Position numbers and translations under genes: made by a program
Assembly (NCBI RefSeq): GCF_016881005.1
Contig: NZ_JACOPV010000008.1
Location: 221,209-285,208 of the forward strand
Direction of reading: 5' to 3'
Origin: Pseudomonas arcuscaelestis
GTDB lineage: Bacteria; Pseudomonadota; Gammaproteobacteria; Pseudomonadales; Pseudomonadaceae
DNA: 64,000 nt
Notes under the pieces: generated by a model
What the model saw: the letters and a program-made list of their open reading frames with translations, nothing else
What the model was told of the DNA's origin: nothing
Database searches by the model: none
In this document: positions 54,227 to 63,562 of the stretch, one piece after another
Position numbering within the stretch: the first letter of the stretch is position 1
How the letters are laid out: each line of letters begins with the position of its first letter

Positions 54227-55063
54227 CTAGTATGACGTCTGTCGCACCTGCTTGATCGCGGCCGCGATAGCTAGATCGCGTTGCTCCTCTTCTCCATCCG
54301 CGTTCCAAGCTGCGGAAAGGCACCCATAAGCGTACGCCTGGTCGAGCAGGCGACGCGGATCGACGTCCAGCGCACGAGAGAATGCGTCCGCCATCTGTGC
54401 AATGCGTCTGGGATCGAGACAAAGGTCGTCTCTGTCAGCCGGATCGTAGAACATATTGGCGGCGCCAAAGCCCACTTCACCGACCAGACCGACGGGATCT
54501 ATCACCAGCCAGCCGCGACTGGAGAACATGATGTTTTCATGATGCAGATCGCCATGTAGCCCACGCAGTTCCGAGGCATTGCTCATCATTTGATCGGCTA
54601 TAATCGCCGCGTGGACGTAGTCAGTTTGACAACCTGCGTTTTGATCATCGCGCGCCCGCTGAAACAAAGCTGCAAAGCGATCCCGGATCGGGAGAAGGGC
54701 AGAAGGCAGGGGTTCCTCAGATGCGGCATACAGCTTCGCCATTAGTTCCGCTGCAATTTCGGTCGCCTGGTAGTCGCCGTGCTCGGCAACGATGTGAGAG
54801 AGCATTCGCTCCCCGGCATATTCGAGCAACATCAGATTGTTCTCACGACCGAGCAACCGGACTGCTCCCCTCCCATTGCGCCATACCAGATAGTCGGCCC
54901 CGCGCAGTTCATCAGCAATGTCTTCTATAGGTTTCAATCCCTTGACGATTGCAGGAGTCCCGTCTGGCAATGAAACTTTCCAAACGAGGCTGGAAAAGGT
55001 GTCCGCAATGAGAACAGGTTGCGAAACGTGCCAATGAGCAGGAAAAACAGGCGGCATGAACAT
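54227..55063 (-). CDS. strB: aminoglycoside 6-phosphotransferase APH(6)-Id
   Basis: A 278-residue streptomycin kinase. The Brenner-like motif LHGDLHHENIMF and the DPVGLVGEVGFGA segment carry the catalytic and metal residues. Start at 55063 overlaps the strA stop (TGATG), giving coupled translation. It phosphorylates the 6-hydroxyl of streptomycin in the cytoplasm. Transcribed from upstream of tnpR. Confidence 0.96.
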   Translation of the reverse strand: MFMPPVFPAHWHVSQPVLIADTFSSLVWKVSLPDGTPAIVKGLKPIEDIADELRGADYLVWRNGRGAVRLLGRENNLMLLEYAGERMLSHIVAEHGDYQATEIAAELMAKLYAASEEPLPSALLPIRDRFAALFQRARDDQNAGCQTDYVHAAIIADQMMSNASELRGLHGDLHHENIMFSSRGWLVIDPVGLVGEVGFGAANMFYDPADRDDLCLDPRRIAQMADAFSRALDVDPRRLLDQAYAYGCLSAAWNADGEEEQRDLAIAAAIKQVRQTSY

Positions 55064-55866
55064 CAACCCCAAGTCAGAGGGTCCAATCGCAGATAGAAGG
55101 CAAGGCGTTCGCGGTCGGGGGCTTCGATCCCCAATACATTGAATAGGACAGCGAAGGCGCGCTCTGCTTCATCTGGCGCTGCCCAGTTCTCTTCGGCGTT
55201 AGCAATCATGAGTGCCAAATCGGCATAGCGATCTGCTGTTCCGAGCCGCCCAAGGTCGATCAGACCCGTGCATTGAAGAGTTTTAGGGTCCACCATGAAG
55301 TTCGGCATGCAGGGATCACCATGGCAAACAACCATATCGGTGCGCTCTTGGTCGAGCCGCACCGGTAGCTCTCGTTCGACACGAGCCAAAAGATCGAGCT
55401 GCGGCGTACTCTTGTCCTCGTCCGGTAAGAAGTCGGGATTGACGGCATTGCGGGACACCACATCAACGGCGCGTCCGAACATTCGCGACAGCCTGCGCTC
55501 AAACGGACATTGATCAACCAATAGGCTGTGAACAGCGCCAAGTTGCTGCCCCATTGACGGCCACGCTTTGAGCAAATCCGCTCCAGACAGATCAGCCGCC
55601 GGTACTCCCGGAATTGCCGTTATCACCAAGCATGCACCCTCCTGTTCCTCCTGCCAGTTGATCACCTCGGGGCAAGCCACACCTCGACCTTTGAGCCAAA
55701 TGAGGCGGTCACGCTCTCCAGCGAGCTCACCGCGGCGGGAAGCAGGTGCGATTTTCGCGAAGGCATGCCCGTCACCACGTCGAAAAACAAAATCACCAGA
55801 TTCTCCGCCTCTGACAGGCAACCAGTCAGAATGCGATTCACCAAAAAAAATATTAGTTCGATTCAA
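55063..55866 (-). CDS. strA: aminoglycoside 3''-phosphotransferase APH(3'')-Ib
   Basis: A 267-residue streptomycin kinase with the catalytic loop VVCHGDPCMPNFMVD and the DFG-like LIDLGRLGTADRYAD. Full length. It precedes strB in the standard pair. IS1133, which sits before strA in the original Tn5393, is absent, so expression depends on the tnpR promoter. Confidence 0.96.
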   Translation of the reverse strand: MNRTNIFFGESHSDWLPVRGGESGDFVFRRGDGHAFAKIAPASRRGELAGERDRLIWLKGRGVACPEVINWQEEQEGACLVITAIPGVPAADLSGADLLKAWPSMGQQLGAVHSLLVDQCPFERRLSRMFGRAVDVVSRNAVNPDFLPDEDKSTPQLDLLARVERELPVRLDQERTDMVVCHGDPCMPNFMVDPKTLQCTGLIDLGRLGTADRYADLALMIANAEENWAAPDEAERAFAVLFNVLGIEAPDRERLAFYLRLDPLTWG

Positions 55867-55931
55867 TGGAGGTTCCTTCAGTTTTCTGATGAAGCGCGGA
55901 GGTGGCTCAACCTGCGAAAAGAAACGAGTTG

Positions 55932-56546
55932 CTACGTAAGTCCGAGAACATGCTTTCCATGGTCTCTGAGCTCGCCTTTGGGACCGACATATCGGTAGAG
56001 AGTGACGCGCTCGATGCCGAGTTCCTTGCAGAGATCGGAAACTGAAGTATCGCGCTGGGCCATGGCGGCTTGCGCGAGACGCACCTGAGCTTTGGTGAGC
56101 GCGAATTTTCGTCCGCCCTTGCGACCGCGCGCTCTCGCGGAGGCGAGACCCGCCATGGTGCGCTCTCGGATCAGATCCCGCTCGAACTCGGCTAAGGTGG
56201 CGAAGATTCCGAACACCATGCGACCGGACGCAGTCGTGGTGTCGATCTGAGCGCCCTTTCCAGTCAGAACCCGCAGGCCGATCTTGCGGTCTGACAGCTC
56301 CTTCACCGTGTTGACCAGATGGGCAAGCGATCGTCCGAGGCGATCGAGCTTCCAGACCACCAGCACATCGCCGTCACGCAATGACTTGAGGCAGGCAGTC
56401 AAGCCAGGGCGATCATCACGACCGCCGGAAGCAAGATCATCATAGATATTGTCCCGTTCGACACCTGCGGCGCGCAAGGCGTCGTGCTGCAGGTCGAGAG
56501 ACTGCGAGCCATCGGCTTTGGAGACGCGGGCATATCCGATCAGCAT
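55932..56546 (-). CDS. tnpR: Tn5393 resolvase, serine recombinase
   Basis: A 204-residue resolvase. The catalytic serine is S9 in YARVSKADGSQ, with the conserved VWKLDRLGRS and ERDLIRERTMAGLASARARGRKGG linker. A C-terminal HTH (SVSDLCKELGIERVTLYRYV) binds res. It resolves transposition cointegrates and represses the divergent tnpA promoter. Confidence 0.95.
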   Translation of the reverse strand: MLIGYARVSKADGSQSLDLQHDALRAAGVERDNIYDDLASGGRDDRPGLTACLKSLRDGDVLVVWKLDRLGRSLAHLVNTVKELSDRKIGLRVLTGKGAQIDTTTASGRMVFGIFATLAEFERDLIRERTMAGLASARARGRKGGRKFALTKAQVRLAQAAMAQRDTSVSDLCKELGIERVTLYRYVGPKGELRDHGKHVLGLT

Positions 56547-56671
56547 GTATCACAAACGTTGGTTTGAGGCGGCGCTTCGGCCACGATTGCATTGACCTCT
56601 GGAAATGTATCTCAACCAGCTTCATAAATAAAGCGTCTTGAACGCTATCAGATTTTGAAAAAGGAACATGT
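56547..56671. promoter_or_regulatory. res site region of Tn5393
   Basis: The 125-base gap between divergent tnpR and tnpA, where res and both promoters lie in Tn3-family transposons. I did not delimit the three resolvase subsites. Confidence 0.7.
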
Positions 56672-59557
56672 ATGCCGCGTCGCGTCACTCTAACCGATCG
56701 GCAGAAAGACGCGCTGTTGCGCTTGCCGACTTCACAGACGGATTTGCTCAAGCACTATACGCTGAGTGATGAAGACCTTGGGCATATCAGGCTGCGTCGG
56801 CGCGCTCACAACAGGTTCGGCTTCGCCCTGCAATTGTGTGTCCTGCGCTATCCCGGCCGGGTGCTGGCTCCAGGCGAACTGATCCCTGCAGAGGTCATCG
56901 AATTTATCGGAGCGCAGCTTGGCCTGGGTGCCGACGATCTCGTAGACTATGCTGCCCGCGAGGAAACACGGCACGAGCATCTTGCCGAGTTACGGGGGCT
57001 CTACGGCTTCCGCACCTTCTCCGGACGTGGTGCGAGGGAGCTGAAGGAATGGTTGTTCCGAGAAGCCGAGATGGCGGTGTCGAACGAGGATATCGCCCGT
57101 CGCTTCGTAGCCGAGTGCCGACGCACCCGCACTGTCCTTCCCGCGACATCCACGATCGAGCGGCTTTGTGCCGCGGCTCTCGTCGATGCCGAGCGACGCA
57201 TCGAGACGAGGATCGCCAGTCGGCTGCCTATGCCGATCCGAGAACAGTTGCTGGCATTGCTCGAGGAGACGGCTGATGATCGGGTGACCCGTTTTGTGTG
57301 GCTGCGCCAGTTCGAGCCTGGCTCGAACTCTTCGTCGGCCAACCGGCTGCTCGACCGGCTCGAATATCTGCAACGCGTCGATCTCCCCGAGGATCTGCTT
57401 GCCGGCGTTCCTGCCCATCGGGTGACTCGTCTGCGCAGGCAGGGTGAACGGTATTATGCCGACGGCATGCGCGATCTCCCGGAGGACAGGCGGCTTGCGA
57501 TCTTGGCTGTTTGCGTCTCGGAATGGCAGGCGATGTTGGCCGACGCAGTGGTCGAAACCCACGACCGGATCGTCGGCCGTCTCTACCGTGCTTCGGAGCG
57601 TATTTGCCATGCAAAGGTCGCAGACGAAGCGGGGGTGGTGCGTGACACCCTGAAATCCTTCGCCGAGATCGGGGGCGCCCTGGTCGATGCACAGGATGAT
57701 GGCCAGCCGCTGGGCGATGTCATCGCGAGTGGGTCAGGGTGGGACGGCTTAAAAACCCTTGTTGCAATGGCAATCAGGCTGACCGCCACCATGGCCGACG
57801 ATCCGCTCAATCATGTGCTCGACGGTTATCACCGCTTCCGCCGATTCACTCCACGCATGTTGCGCCTGCTCGATCTGCGAGCTGCGCCCGTTGCACTGCC
57901 GCTTCTGGAAGCGGTGACGGTCCTTCGTACCGGTTTGAACGATGCCGCGATGACCAGCTTCTTGCGGCCCAGCTCGAAATGGCATCGCCACCTTCGGGCC
58001 CAGAGGGCTGGCGACGCTCGCCTATGGGAGATCGCGGTGCTGTTCCATCTGCGCGATGCGTTCCGCTCCGGAGATGTCTGGCTTACTAGGTCCCGGCGCT
58101 ATGGCGATCTGAAACACGCACTCGTTCCGGCACAAGCCATCGCGGAAGGCGGTCGTCTCGCTGTGCCATTGCGGCCGGAGGAATGGCTGGCAGACCGGCA
58201 AGCTCGCCTCGACATGCGGTTGCGCGAGCTTGGCCGTGCCGCTCGCGCAGGCACGATCCCGGGCGGGTCGATTGAGAACGGCGTTCTGCATATCGAGAAA
58301 CTCGAAGCCGCCGCGCCGACAGGCGCCGAAGATCTGGTGCTCGATCTCTACAAGCAGATCCCGCCCACGCGCATCACCGATCTCCTGCTGGAGGTGGATG
58401 CGGCGACCGGCTTCACCGAAGCGTTCACCCATCTGCGCACAGGAGCACCCTGCGCTGACCGGATCGGGCTAATGAACGTTATCTTGGCGGAAGGGATCAA
58501 CCTCGGCTTGCGCAAAATGGCGGATGCGACAAACACCCACACCTTCTGGGAATTGATCCGCATTGGACGGTGGCATGTCGAGGGCGAAGCCTATGACCGG
58601 GCGCTGGCCATGGTGGTCGAGGCACAGGCAGCGTTACCCATGGCCCGGTTCTGGGGCATGGGCACGTCGGCTTCGAGCGACGGACAGTTCTTCGTCGCTA
58701 CAGAGCAAGGTGAGGCCATGAACCTGGTCAACGCGAAATATGGCAATACCCCGGGCCTGAAAGCCTATAGCCACGTCTCCGACCAATATGCGCCGTTCGC
58801 AACCCAGGTGATTCCTGCAACGGCAAGCGAAGCGGCTTACATCCTCGATGGCCTGCTGATGAACGATGCTGGACGCCATATCCGCGAGCAGTTCACCGAC
58901 ACGGGCGGCTTCACCGATCACGTCTTTGCCGCATGTGCCATTCTCGGCTACCGGTTCGCTCCGCGCATCCGCGACCTGCCATCCAAACGGCTCTACGCGT
59001 TCAATCCGTCGGCCGCCCCGGCGCACCTGCGAGCGTTGATCGGCGGAAAGGTCAACCAAGCCATGATCGAGCGCAATTGGCCCGACATCCTGCGCATCGC
59101 CGCCACCATTGCTGCCGGGACCGTCGCGCCAAGCCAGATTCTGCGGAAACTCGCCTCCTATCCGCGGCAGAACGAGCTCGCGACAGCCCTGCGGGAAGTC
59201 GGTCGCGTCGAGCGCACCCTGTTCATGATCGACTGGATTCTGGATGCCGAACTCCAACGGCGTGCCCAGATCGGGCTCAACAAAGGCGAAGCTCATCATG
59301 CGCTGAAGCGGGCAATCAGCTTCCACCGCCGCGGTGAAATCCGCGACCGTTCCGCCGAAGGCCAGCATTACCGCATCGCCGGCATGAATCTGCTCGCCGC
59401 CATCATCATCTTCTGGAACACCATGAAGCTCGGCGAGGTCGTTGCAAACCAGAAACGCGATGGAAAGCTGCTATCGCCCGATCTCTTGGCCCATGTTTCG
59501 CCGCTCGGATGGGAACACATCAATCTCACCGGAGAATATCGCTGGCCAAAGCCTTAG
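56672..59557 (+). CDS. tnpA: Tn5393 transposase, Tn3 family
   Basis: A 961-residue DDE transposase, normal for the family. The N-terminal DNA-binding part (LTDRQKDALLRLPTSQTDLL) and the catalytic core with SSDGQFF (first Asp), GGFTDHVFAACAILGYRFAPRIRDL (second Asp region) and the final Glu region near GEAHHALKRAI are visible. The stop lies inside the right terminal repeat. Confidence 0.96.
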   Translation: MPRRVTLTDRQKDALLRLPTSQTDLLKHYTLSDEDLGHIRLRRRAHNRFGFALQLCVLRYPGRVLAPGELIPAEVIEFIGAQLGLGADDLVDYAAREETRHEHLAELRGLYGFRTFSGRGARELKEWLFREAEMAVSNEDIARRFVAECRRTRTVLPATSTIERLCAAALVDAERRIETRIASRLPMPIREQLLALLEETADDRVTRFVWLRQFEPGSNSSSANRLLDRLEYLQRVDLPEDLLAGVPAHRVTRLRRQGERYYADGMRDLPEDRRLAILAVCVSEWQAMLADAVVETHDRIVGRLYRASERICHAKVADEAGVVRDTLKSFAEIGGALVDAQDDGQPLGDVIASGSGWDGLKTLVAMAIRLTATMADDPLNHVLDGYHRFRRFTPRMLRLLDLRAAPVALPLLEAVTVLRTGLNDAAMTSFLRPSSKWHRHLRAQRAGDARLWEIAVLFHLRDAFRSGDVWLTRSRRYGDLKHALVPAQAIAEGGRLAVPLRPEEWLADRQARLDMRLRELGRAARAGTIPGGSIENGVLHIEKLEAAAPTGAEDLVLDLYKQIPPTRITDLLLEVDAATGFTEAFTHLRTGAPCADRIGLMNVILAEGINLGLRKMADATNTHTFWELIRIGRWHVEGEAYDRALAMVVEAQAALPMARFWGMGTSASSDGQFFVATEQGEAMNLVNAKYGNTPGLKAYSHVSDQYAPFATQVIPATASEAAYILDGLLMNDAGRHIREQFTDTGGFTDHVFAACAILGYRFAPRIRDLPSKRLYAFNPSAAPAHLRALIGGKVNQAMIERNWPDILRIAATIAAGTVAPSQILRKLASYPRQNELATALREVGRVERTLFMIDWILDAELQRRAQIGLNKGEAHHALKRAISFHRRGEIRDRSAEGQHYRIAGMNLLAAIIIFWNTMKLGEVVANQKRDGKLLSPDLLAHVSPLGWEHINLTGEYRWPKP

Positions 59558-59590
59558 CGTAGGATTCCGCCCCCTCCCGCAAACGACCCC
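59511..59590 (-). repeat. right terminal inverted repeat of Tn5393c
   Basis: Inverted copy of the left repeat; the outer end reads CGTTTGCGGGAGGGGGCGGA on the minus strand after GGGGT. Confidence 0.92.
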
Positions 59591-59605
59591 AATTACGTGG
59601 GTCAT
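59591..59605 (-). pseudogene. first five codons of the split usp gene
   Basis: ATG ACC CAC GTA ATT with AAGGAG seven bases upstream. The sulP stop is 14 bases before this ATG. Includes the right AATTA duplication (59591-59595). Confidence 0.85.
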
Positions 59606-59619
59606 TGTTGTTCTCCTTC

Positions 59620-61107
59620 TCAGTGGCCCATGAGTTGATCAATGGCGTCAGGTTTATCGTGAACACCAAAGCGATCCACGATAGTGGCGCTGGCCTCGTT
59701 TAAGCCCAGCACTTCGACTTCAGTACCTTCACGGCGGAACTTAATGACTACCTTGTCCAGGGCTGCAACAGCGGTGATATCCCAGAAGTGTGCACGATTC
59801 AGGTCGATGGTTACCTTGTTCAGGGCTTCCTTGAAGTCGAAGGCTGCGACGAACTTGTCAGCCGAGCTGAAGAACACCTGACCGGTGACGTTATAGCTAC
59901 GATGCTCGCCGGCTTCGTCCAGCGAAGAACTGATCGCCATGTAATGGCCAACCTTGTTGGCGAAGAACATCGCAGCCAGTAGCACGCCGGCTAACACGCC
60001 GAAGGCCAGGTTGTGGGTGGCCACCACGACCACCACGGTGACGACCATGACAATGTTGGTCGACAACGGATGCTTCTTCAGGTTGCGCAGCGAATCCCAA
60101 CTGAAGGTGCCGATGGACACCATGATCATCACTGCCACCAGCGCAGCCATTGGGATCTGCTTCAGCCAGTCGCCGAGGAAAACCACCATCAGCAGCAGAA
60201 ATACGCCTGCGGCAAGAGACGACAGGCGAGAACGACCGCCGGATTTCACGTTAATGATCGACTGACCAATCATCGCGCAGCCAGCCATACCGCCGATCAG
60301 ACCCGAAGCAATGTTGGCCACGCCCTGGCCCTTGCACTCGCGGTTCTTGTCACTCGGGGTGTCGGTCAGGTCGTCGACAATGGTCGCGGTCATCATCGAC
60401 TCCAACAGACCGACCACAGCCAGTGCTGCCGAATAAGGAAAGATGATGGCCAGCGTCTCGAATGTCAGCGGCACATCAGGCCAGAGGAAGATCGGTAGCG
60501 TATCCGGCAGTTCACCCATATCACCGACCGTGCGGATATCCAGACCAACCGACATGGCGACGGCGGTCAGCACGATGATGCACACCAGCGGCGATGGGAT
60601 GAGCTTGCCGATCTTGGGGACATAGGGGAACAGATAGATGATGCCGAGGCCTGCGGCTGTCATGGCGTAGACGTGCCAGGTGACATTAGTCAGCTCGGGC
60701 AGCTGAGCCATGAAAATCAGGATCGCCAGTGCATTGACAAAACCGGTCACCACCGAGCGCGAGACGAAGCGCATCAGCGATCCGAGCTTCAGGTAGCCAG
60801 CAGCAATTTGTAGCACGCCACATAGCAGCGTGGCGGCCAGCAGATATTCAAGACCATGGTTCTTGACCAGAGTCACCATCAGCAGTGCCATGGCACCCGT
60901 TGCGGCCGAAATCATGCCTGGGCGGCCACCGACAAAGGCGATCACCACAGCGATACAGAAAGAGGCGTAAAGGCCGACCTTAGGGTCAACGCCAGCAATG
61001 ATCGAGAAGGCGATGGCTTCAGGGATTAGGGCCAGTGCGACCACAAGACCGGCGAGGATGTCGCCACGGATGTTGGATAACCAGGTTTGTTTTAACGAGT
61101 GGAGCAT
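59620..61107 (-). CDS. SulP-family anion transporter with STAS domain
   Basis: A 495-residue inner-membrane protein from ATG 61107 (GGGA upstream; TTG 61119 is an alternative). About ten to twelve helices span residues 10-380, with the SulP signature segments [22 protein letters not shown] and [12 protein letters not shown]. The last 100 residues form a STAS domain ([21 protein letters not shown]). SulP proteins carry sulfate, bicarbonate or related anions; the substrate cannot be read. First gene of the cargo operon. Tn5393c just downstream may cut its co-transcription with the remaining genes. Confidence 0.9.
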   Translation of the reverse strand: MLHSLKQTWLSNIRGDILAGLVVALALIPEAIAFSIIAGVDPKVGLYASFCIAVVIAFVGGRPGMISAATGAMALLMVTLVKNHGLEYLLAATLLCGVLQIAAGYLKLGSLMRFVSRSVVTGFVNALAILIFMAQLPELTNVTWHVYAMTAAGLGIIYLFPYVPKIGKLIPSPLVCIIVLTAVAMSVGLDIRTVGDMGELPDTLPIFLWPDVPLTFETLAIIFPYSAALAVVGLLESMMTATIVDDLTDTPSDKNRECKGQGVANIASGLIGGMAGCAMIGQSIINVKSGGRSRLSSLAAGVFLLLMVVFLGDWLKQIPMAALVAVMIMVSIGTFSWDSLRNLKKHPLSTNIVMVVTVVVVVATHNLAFGVLAGVLLAAMFFANKVGHYMAISSSLDEAGEHRSYNVTGQVFFSSADKFVAAFDFKEALNKVTIDLNRAHFWDITAVAALDKVVIKFRREGTEVEVLGLNEASATIVDRFGVHDKPDAIDQLMGH

Positions 61108-61457
61108 CAGAATTCCCAAGGCAATGGATCGCGCAGCACAGCATGGCGCAGGCCAAGTGCAGCTGGTCGATACGAGGTCAAATGTCGGATGTAGAGGAGC
61201 TGTGGCGGGTGTTAAAACCTAAAGCACAGCAGAAAGCGACCGCTGGCAGAGCAAGCAGTCACAGATGATGCGGGGGGGCGAAGCGCTATGGCGGCGTAGG
61301 CAGCCAGATCATGTTTTGCAGGGTAAGCATGAGGTCTTATCGAGTGTCTTTAGTAACTCAATGGCCGCAACAGTCTACAGGAAGAGGGCAATTTCTGCGA
61401 GTCACCCCCGGACTAGGGCGTCCTGTTTGGATGTCAGCCTGAGCTATACCCTAACTG
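61108..61457. other. sulP upstream region ending in a res-like sequence
   Basis: Holds the sulP promoter, not pinpointed. At 61432-61457 TGTCAGCCTGAGCTATACCC followed by TAACTG resembles, from memory, resolvase subsite I of Tn21/Tn501. The integron end begins right after it. Confidence 0.5.
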
Positions 61458-61609
61458 TGTCATTTTCAGAAGACGACTGCACCAGTTGATTGGGCGTAAT
61501 GGCTGTTGTGCAGCCAGCTCCTGACAGTTCAATATCAGAAGTGATCTGCACCAATCTCGACTATGCTCAATACTCGTGTGCACCAAAGCGAGGTGAGCAT
61601 GGCGACGGA
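61458..61609 (+). repeat. 152-bp Tn402 end segment (IRt side)
   Basis: Begins TGTCATTTTCAGAAGACGAC. Its first 123 bases are repeated in inverted orientation at 62490-62612 on the other side of IS6100, the layout typical of In4. Confidence 0.9.
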
Positions 61610-62489
61610 GGCTCTGTTGCAAAGATTGGCGGCAGTCAGAGGTAGGCTGTCGCTCTGCGCCGATCAGGCGGCTGCTGCGAAATGGTGGTTGAGCATGCCC
61701 ATGGCCTCCGTCAGCGCCGAGGGCCCAATGCCAAAAGCTCTCTCCACAAGGCGCACCTCGCCCCTGATGCCGGGCTGCAGGCACCAGGGGCGAGCCTGTC
61801 CTTTGCGCAGGGCTCGCATGACTTCGAATCCCTTGATCGTGGCATAGGCCGTGGGGATCGATTTGAAACCGCGCACCGGCTTGATCAGTATCTTGAGCTT
61901 TCCGTGATCGGCCTCGATCACGTTATTGAGATACTTCACCTGCCGGTGGGCCGTCTCCCGGTCCAGCTTTCCTTCGCGCTTCAATTCGGTGATCGCTGCA
62001 CCATAGCTCGGCGCTTTGTCGGTATTGAGCGTGGCAGGCTTTTCCCAGTGCTTCAGGCCTCGCAGGGCCTTGCCCAGGAACCGCTTCGCTGCCTTGGCGC
62101 TGCGGGTCGGCGACAGGTAGAAATCGATCGTGTCGCCCCGCTTGTCGACTGCCCGGTACAGGTAGGTCCACTTGCCCCGCACCTTGACGTAGGTTTCATC
62201 CAGGCGCCAGCTCGGATCAAAGCCACGCCGCCAGAACCAGCGCAGCCGCTTCTCCATCTCCGGGGCGTAGCACTGGACCCAGCGATAGATCGTCGTATGG
62301 TCGACCGAAATGCCGCGTTCCGCCAGCATTTCCTCAAGGTCGCGATAGCTGATCGGATAGCGACAATACCAGCGCACCGCCCACAGGATCACATCACCCT
62401 GGAAATGGCGCCACTTGAAATCCGTCATCGTTCCGTCCGTCCAATCTCCGCCAAGCATGCTCAAGCTTCACGATTTTTGCAACAGAGCC
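61610..62489. mobile_element. IS6100
   Basis: 880 bp with 14-bp ends GGCTCTGTTGCAAA at 61610 and its inverse at 62476-62489; IS6 family. Size, ends and transposase fit IS6100. Confidence 0.95.
61664..62458 (-). CDS. tnpA: IS6100 transposase
   Basis: A 264-residue IS6-family DDE transposase. Catalytic residues lie in WRLDETYVKVRGKW, LNTDKAPSYG and VIEADHGKLK. The short N-terminal HTH (MLAERGISVDHTTIYRWV) binds the terminal repeats. Complete. IS6100 can form cointegrates and mobilise flanking resistance genes. Confidence 0.95.
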   Translation of the reverse strand: MLGGDWTDGTMTDFKWRHFQGDVILWAVRWYCRYPISYRDLEEMLAERGISVDHTTIYRWVQCYAPEMEKRLRWFWRRGFDPSWRLDETYVKVRGKWTYLYRAVDKRGDTIDFYLSPTRSAKAAKRFLGKALRGLKHWEKPATLNTDKAPSYGAAITELKREGKLDRETAHRQVKYLNNVIEADHGKLKILIKPVRGFKSIPTAYATIKGFEVMRALRKGQARPWCLQPGIRGEVRLVERAFGIGPSALTEAMGMLNHHFAAAA

Positions 62490-62612
62490 CACACGAGTAT
62501 TGAGCATAGTCGAGATTGGTGCAGATCACTTCTGATATTGAACTGTCAGGAGCTGGCTGCACAACAGCCATTACGCCCAATCAACTGGTGCAGTCGTCTT
62601 CTGAAAATGACA
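62490..62612 (-). repeat. 123-bp inverted copy of the Tn402 end
   Basis: Exact-looking inverse of 61458-61580; together with IS6100 it makes a long palindromic arrangement. Confidence 0.9.
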
Positions 62613-62934
62613 TTTGGTATCTCTCATAAACGGATGTTTTTGAGAGAACTATCTTCGGCCTTCACACGCACGAAAGGCGGCGAAGCTCCGCCGTTAATCC
62701 GTCCGCCGGAGATCTCGCCCAGGCAGGCTGAAGGCCGAGCAAGCCTGACAGGCCCGAAAAGCCCGGCACGGGCGTCGGCGGCGATGACGGCGGCGGCATT
62801 ATCCAGGGTTGATGATGGAAGTGGAGGATATCGACAACCTCTCGCGCAACCAAGACATCGCGGTCGGACTGCAAGTGATCTTGAAGCCACGGGCCCGTCC
62901 CACCCCGACATGGACCTCGATGCCCGAACGGACG
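62613..62934. other. truncated 3'-conserved-segment remnant after orf5
   Basis: No intact gene. This should be the start of the orf6 region of the integron 3'-conserved segment, cut by the Tn402-end copy at 62612. Confidence 0.55.
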
Positions 62935-63435
62935 TTAGATTTCGAGTTCTAGGCGTTCTGCGATGAAGGTTGGATCCCAGCCGGGATTGAAAGTGTCGAC
63001 GTGGGTGAATCCGAGCCGCTCGTATAGGCCACGCAGGTTCGGGTGGCAGTCGAGCCGCAGCTTGGCGCACCCCTGCGTTCGCGCGGCATGGCGGCAAGCC
63101 TCGATCAGCGCGGAGCTGACACCCCGGCCCGCATGTGTCCGTCGCACCGCGAGCTTGTGCAGATATGCGGCCTCCCCCTTGAGGGCGTCGGGCCAGAACT
63201 CGGGATCCTCGGCCGACAAGGTGCAACAGCCGACGATGCCGTCGCTGCAACTCGCGACTAGGAGCTCGGATCTCAGGACGAAGGTCTCCGCGAATGTCCG
63301 GTCGATCCGCGCGACGTCCCAGGCGGGCGTTCCCTTGGCGGACATCCACGCCGCAGCGTCGTGCATCAGCCGCACAACCTCGTCGATATCACCCGAGCAG
63401 GCGACCCGAACGTTCGGAGGCTCCTCGCTGTCCAT
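62935..63435 (-). CDS. orf5: Orf5, GNAT-type acetyltransferase of the 3'-conserved segment
   Basis: A 166-residue GNAT protein; the acetyl-CoA site reads LAVRRTHAGRGVSSALIEACR. Always found after sul1 in class 1 integrons; no proven resistance role. Confidence 0.92.
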   Translation of the reverse strand: MDSEEPPNVRVACSGDIDEVVRLMHDAAAWMSAKGTPAWDVARIDRTFAETFVLRSELLVASCSDGIVGCCTLSAEDPEFWPDALKGEAAYLHKLAVRRTHAGRGVSSALIEACRHAARTQGCAKLRLDCHPNLRGLYERLGFTHVDTFNPGWDPTFIAERLELEI

Positions 63436-63562
63436 TCGCTCCCCTGGCGCGGTATGAACCGCCGCCTCATAGTGCAGTTTGATCCTGACGAGCCCAGCAT
63501 GTCTGCGCCCACCTTCGCGGAACCTGACCAGGGTCCGCTAGCGGGCGGCCGGAAGGTGAATG

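Larger units (their letters stand above)
54121..59590. mobile_element. Tn5393c-like transposon (strAB)
   Basis: 5470 bp, the size I recall for Tn5393c (Tn5393 without IS1133). Order: left repeat, strB, strA, tnpR on the minus strand; res; tnpA on the plus strand; right repeat. The flanking AATTA duplication shows it inserted as a unit into usp. All genes look intact. Confidence 0.93.
51830..61457. mobile_element. Tn3-family transposon part with sulP-usp-dksA-yjiK cargo
   Basis: Begins with a 38-bp terminal repeat at 51830. The cargo is a four-gene minus-strand operon (sulP, usp, dksA-like, yjiK-like). On the right it runs to a res-like sequence at about 61432-61457 where the class 1 integron begins. 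Its own tnpR and tnpA and its other end are not in view and are expected beyond the integron. Tn5393c is nested in it. Confidence 0.6.
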
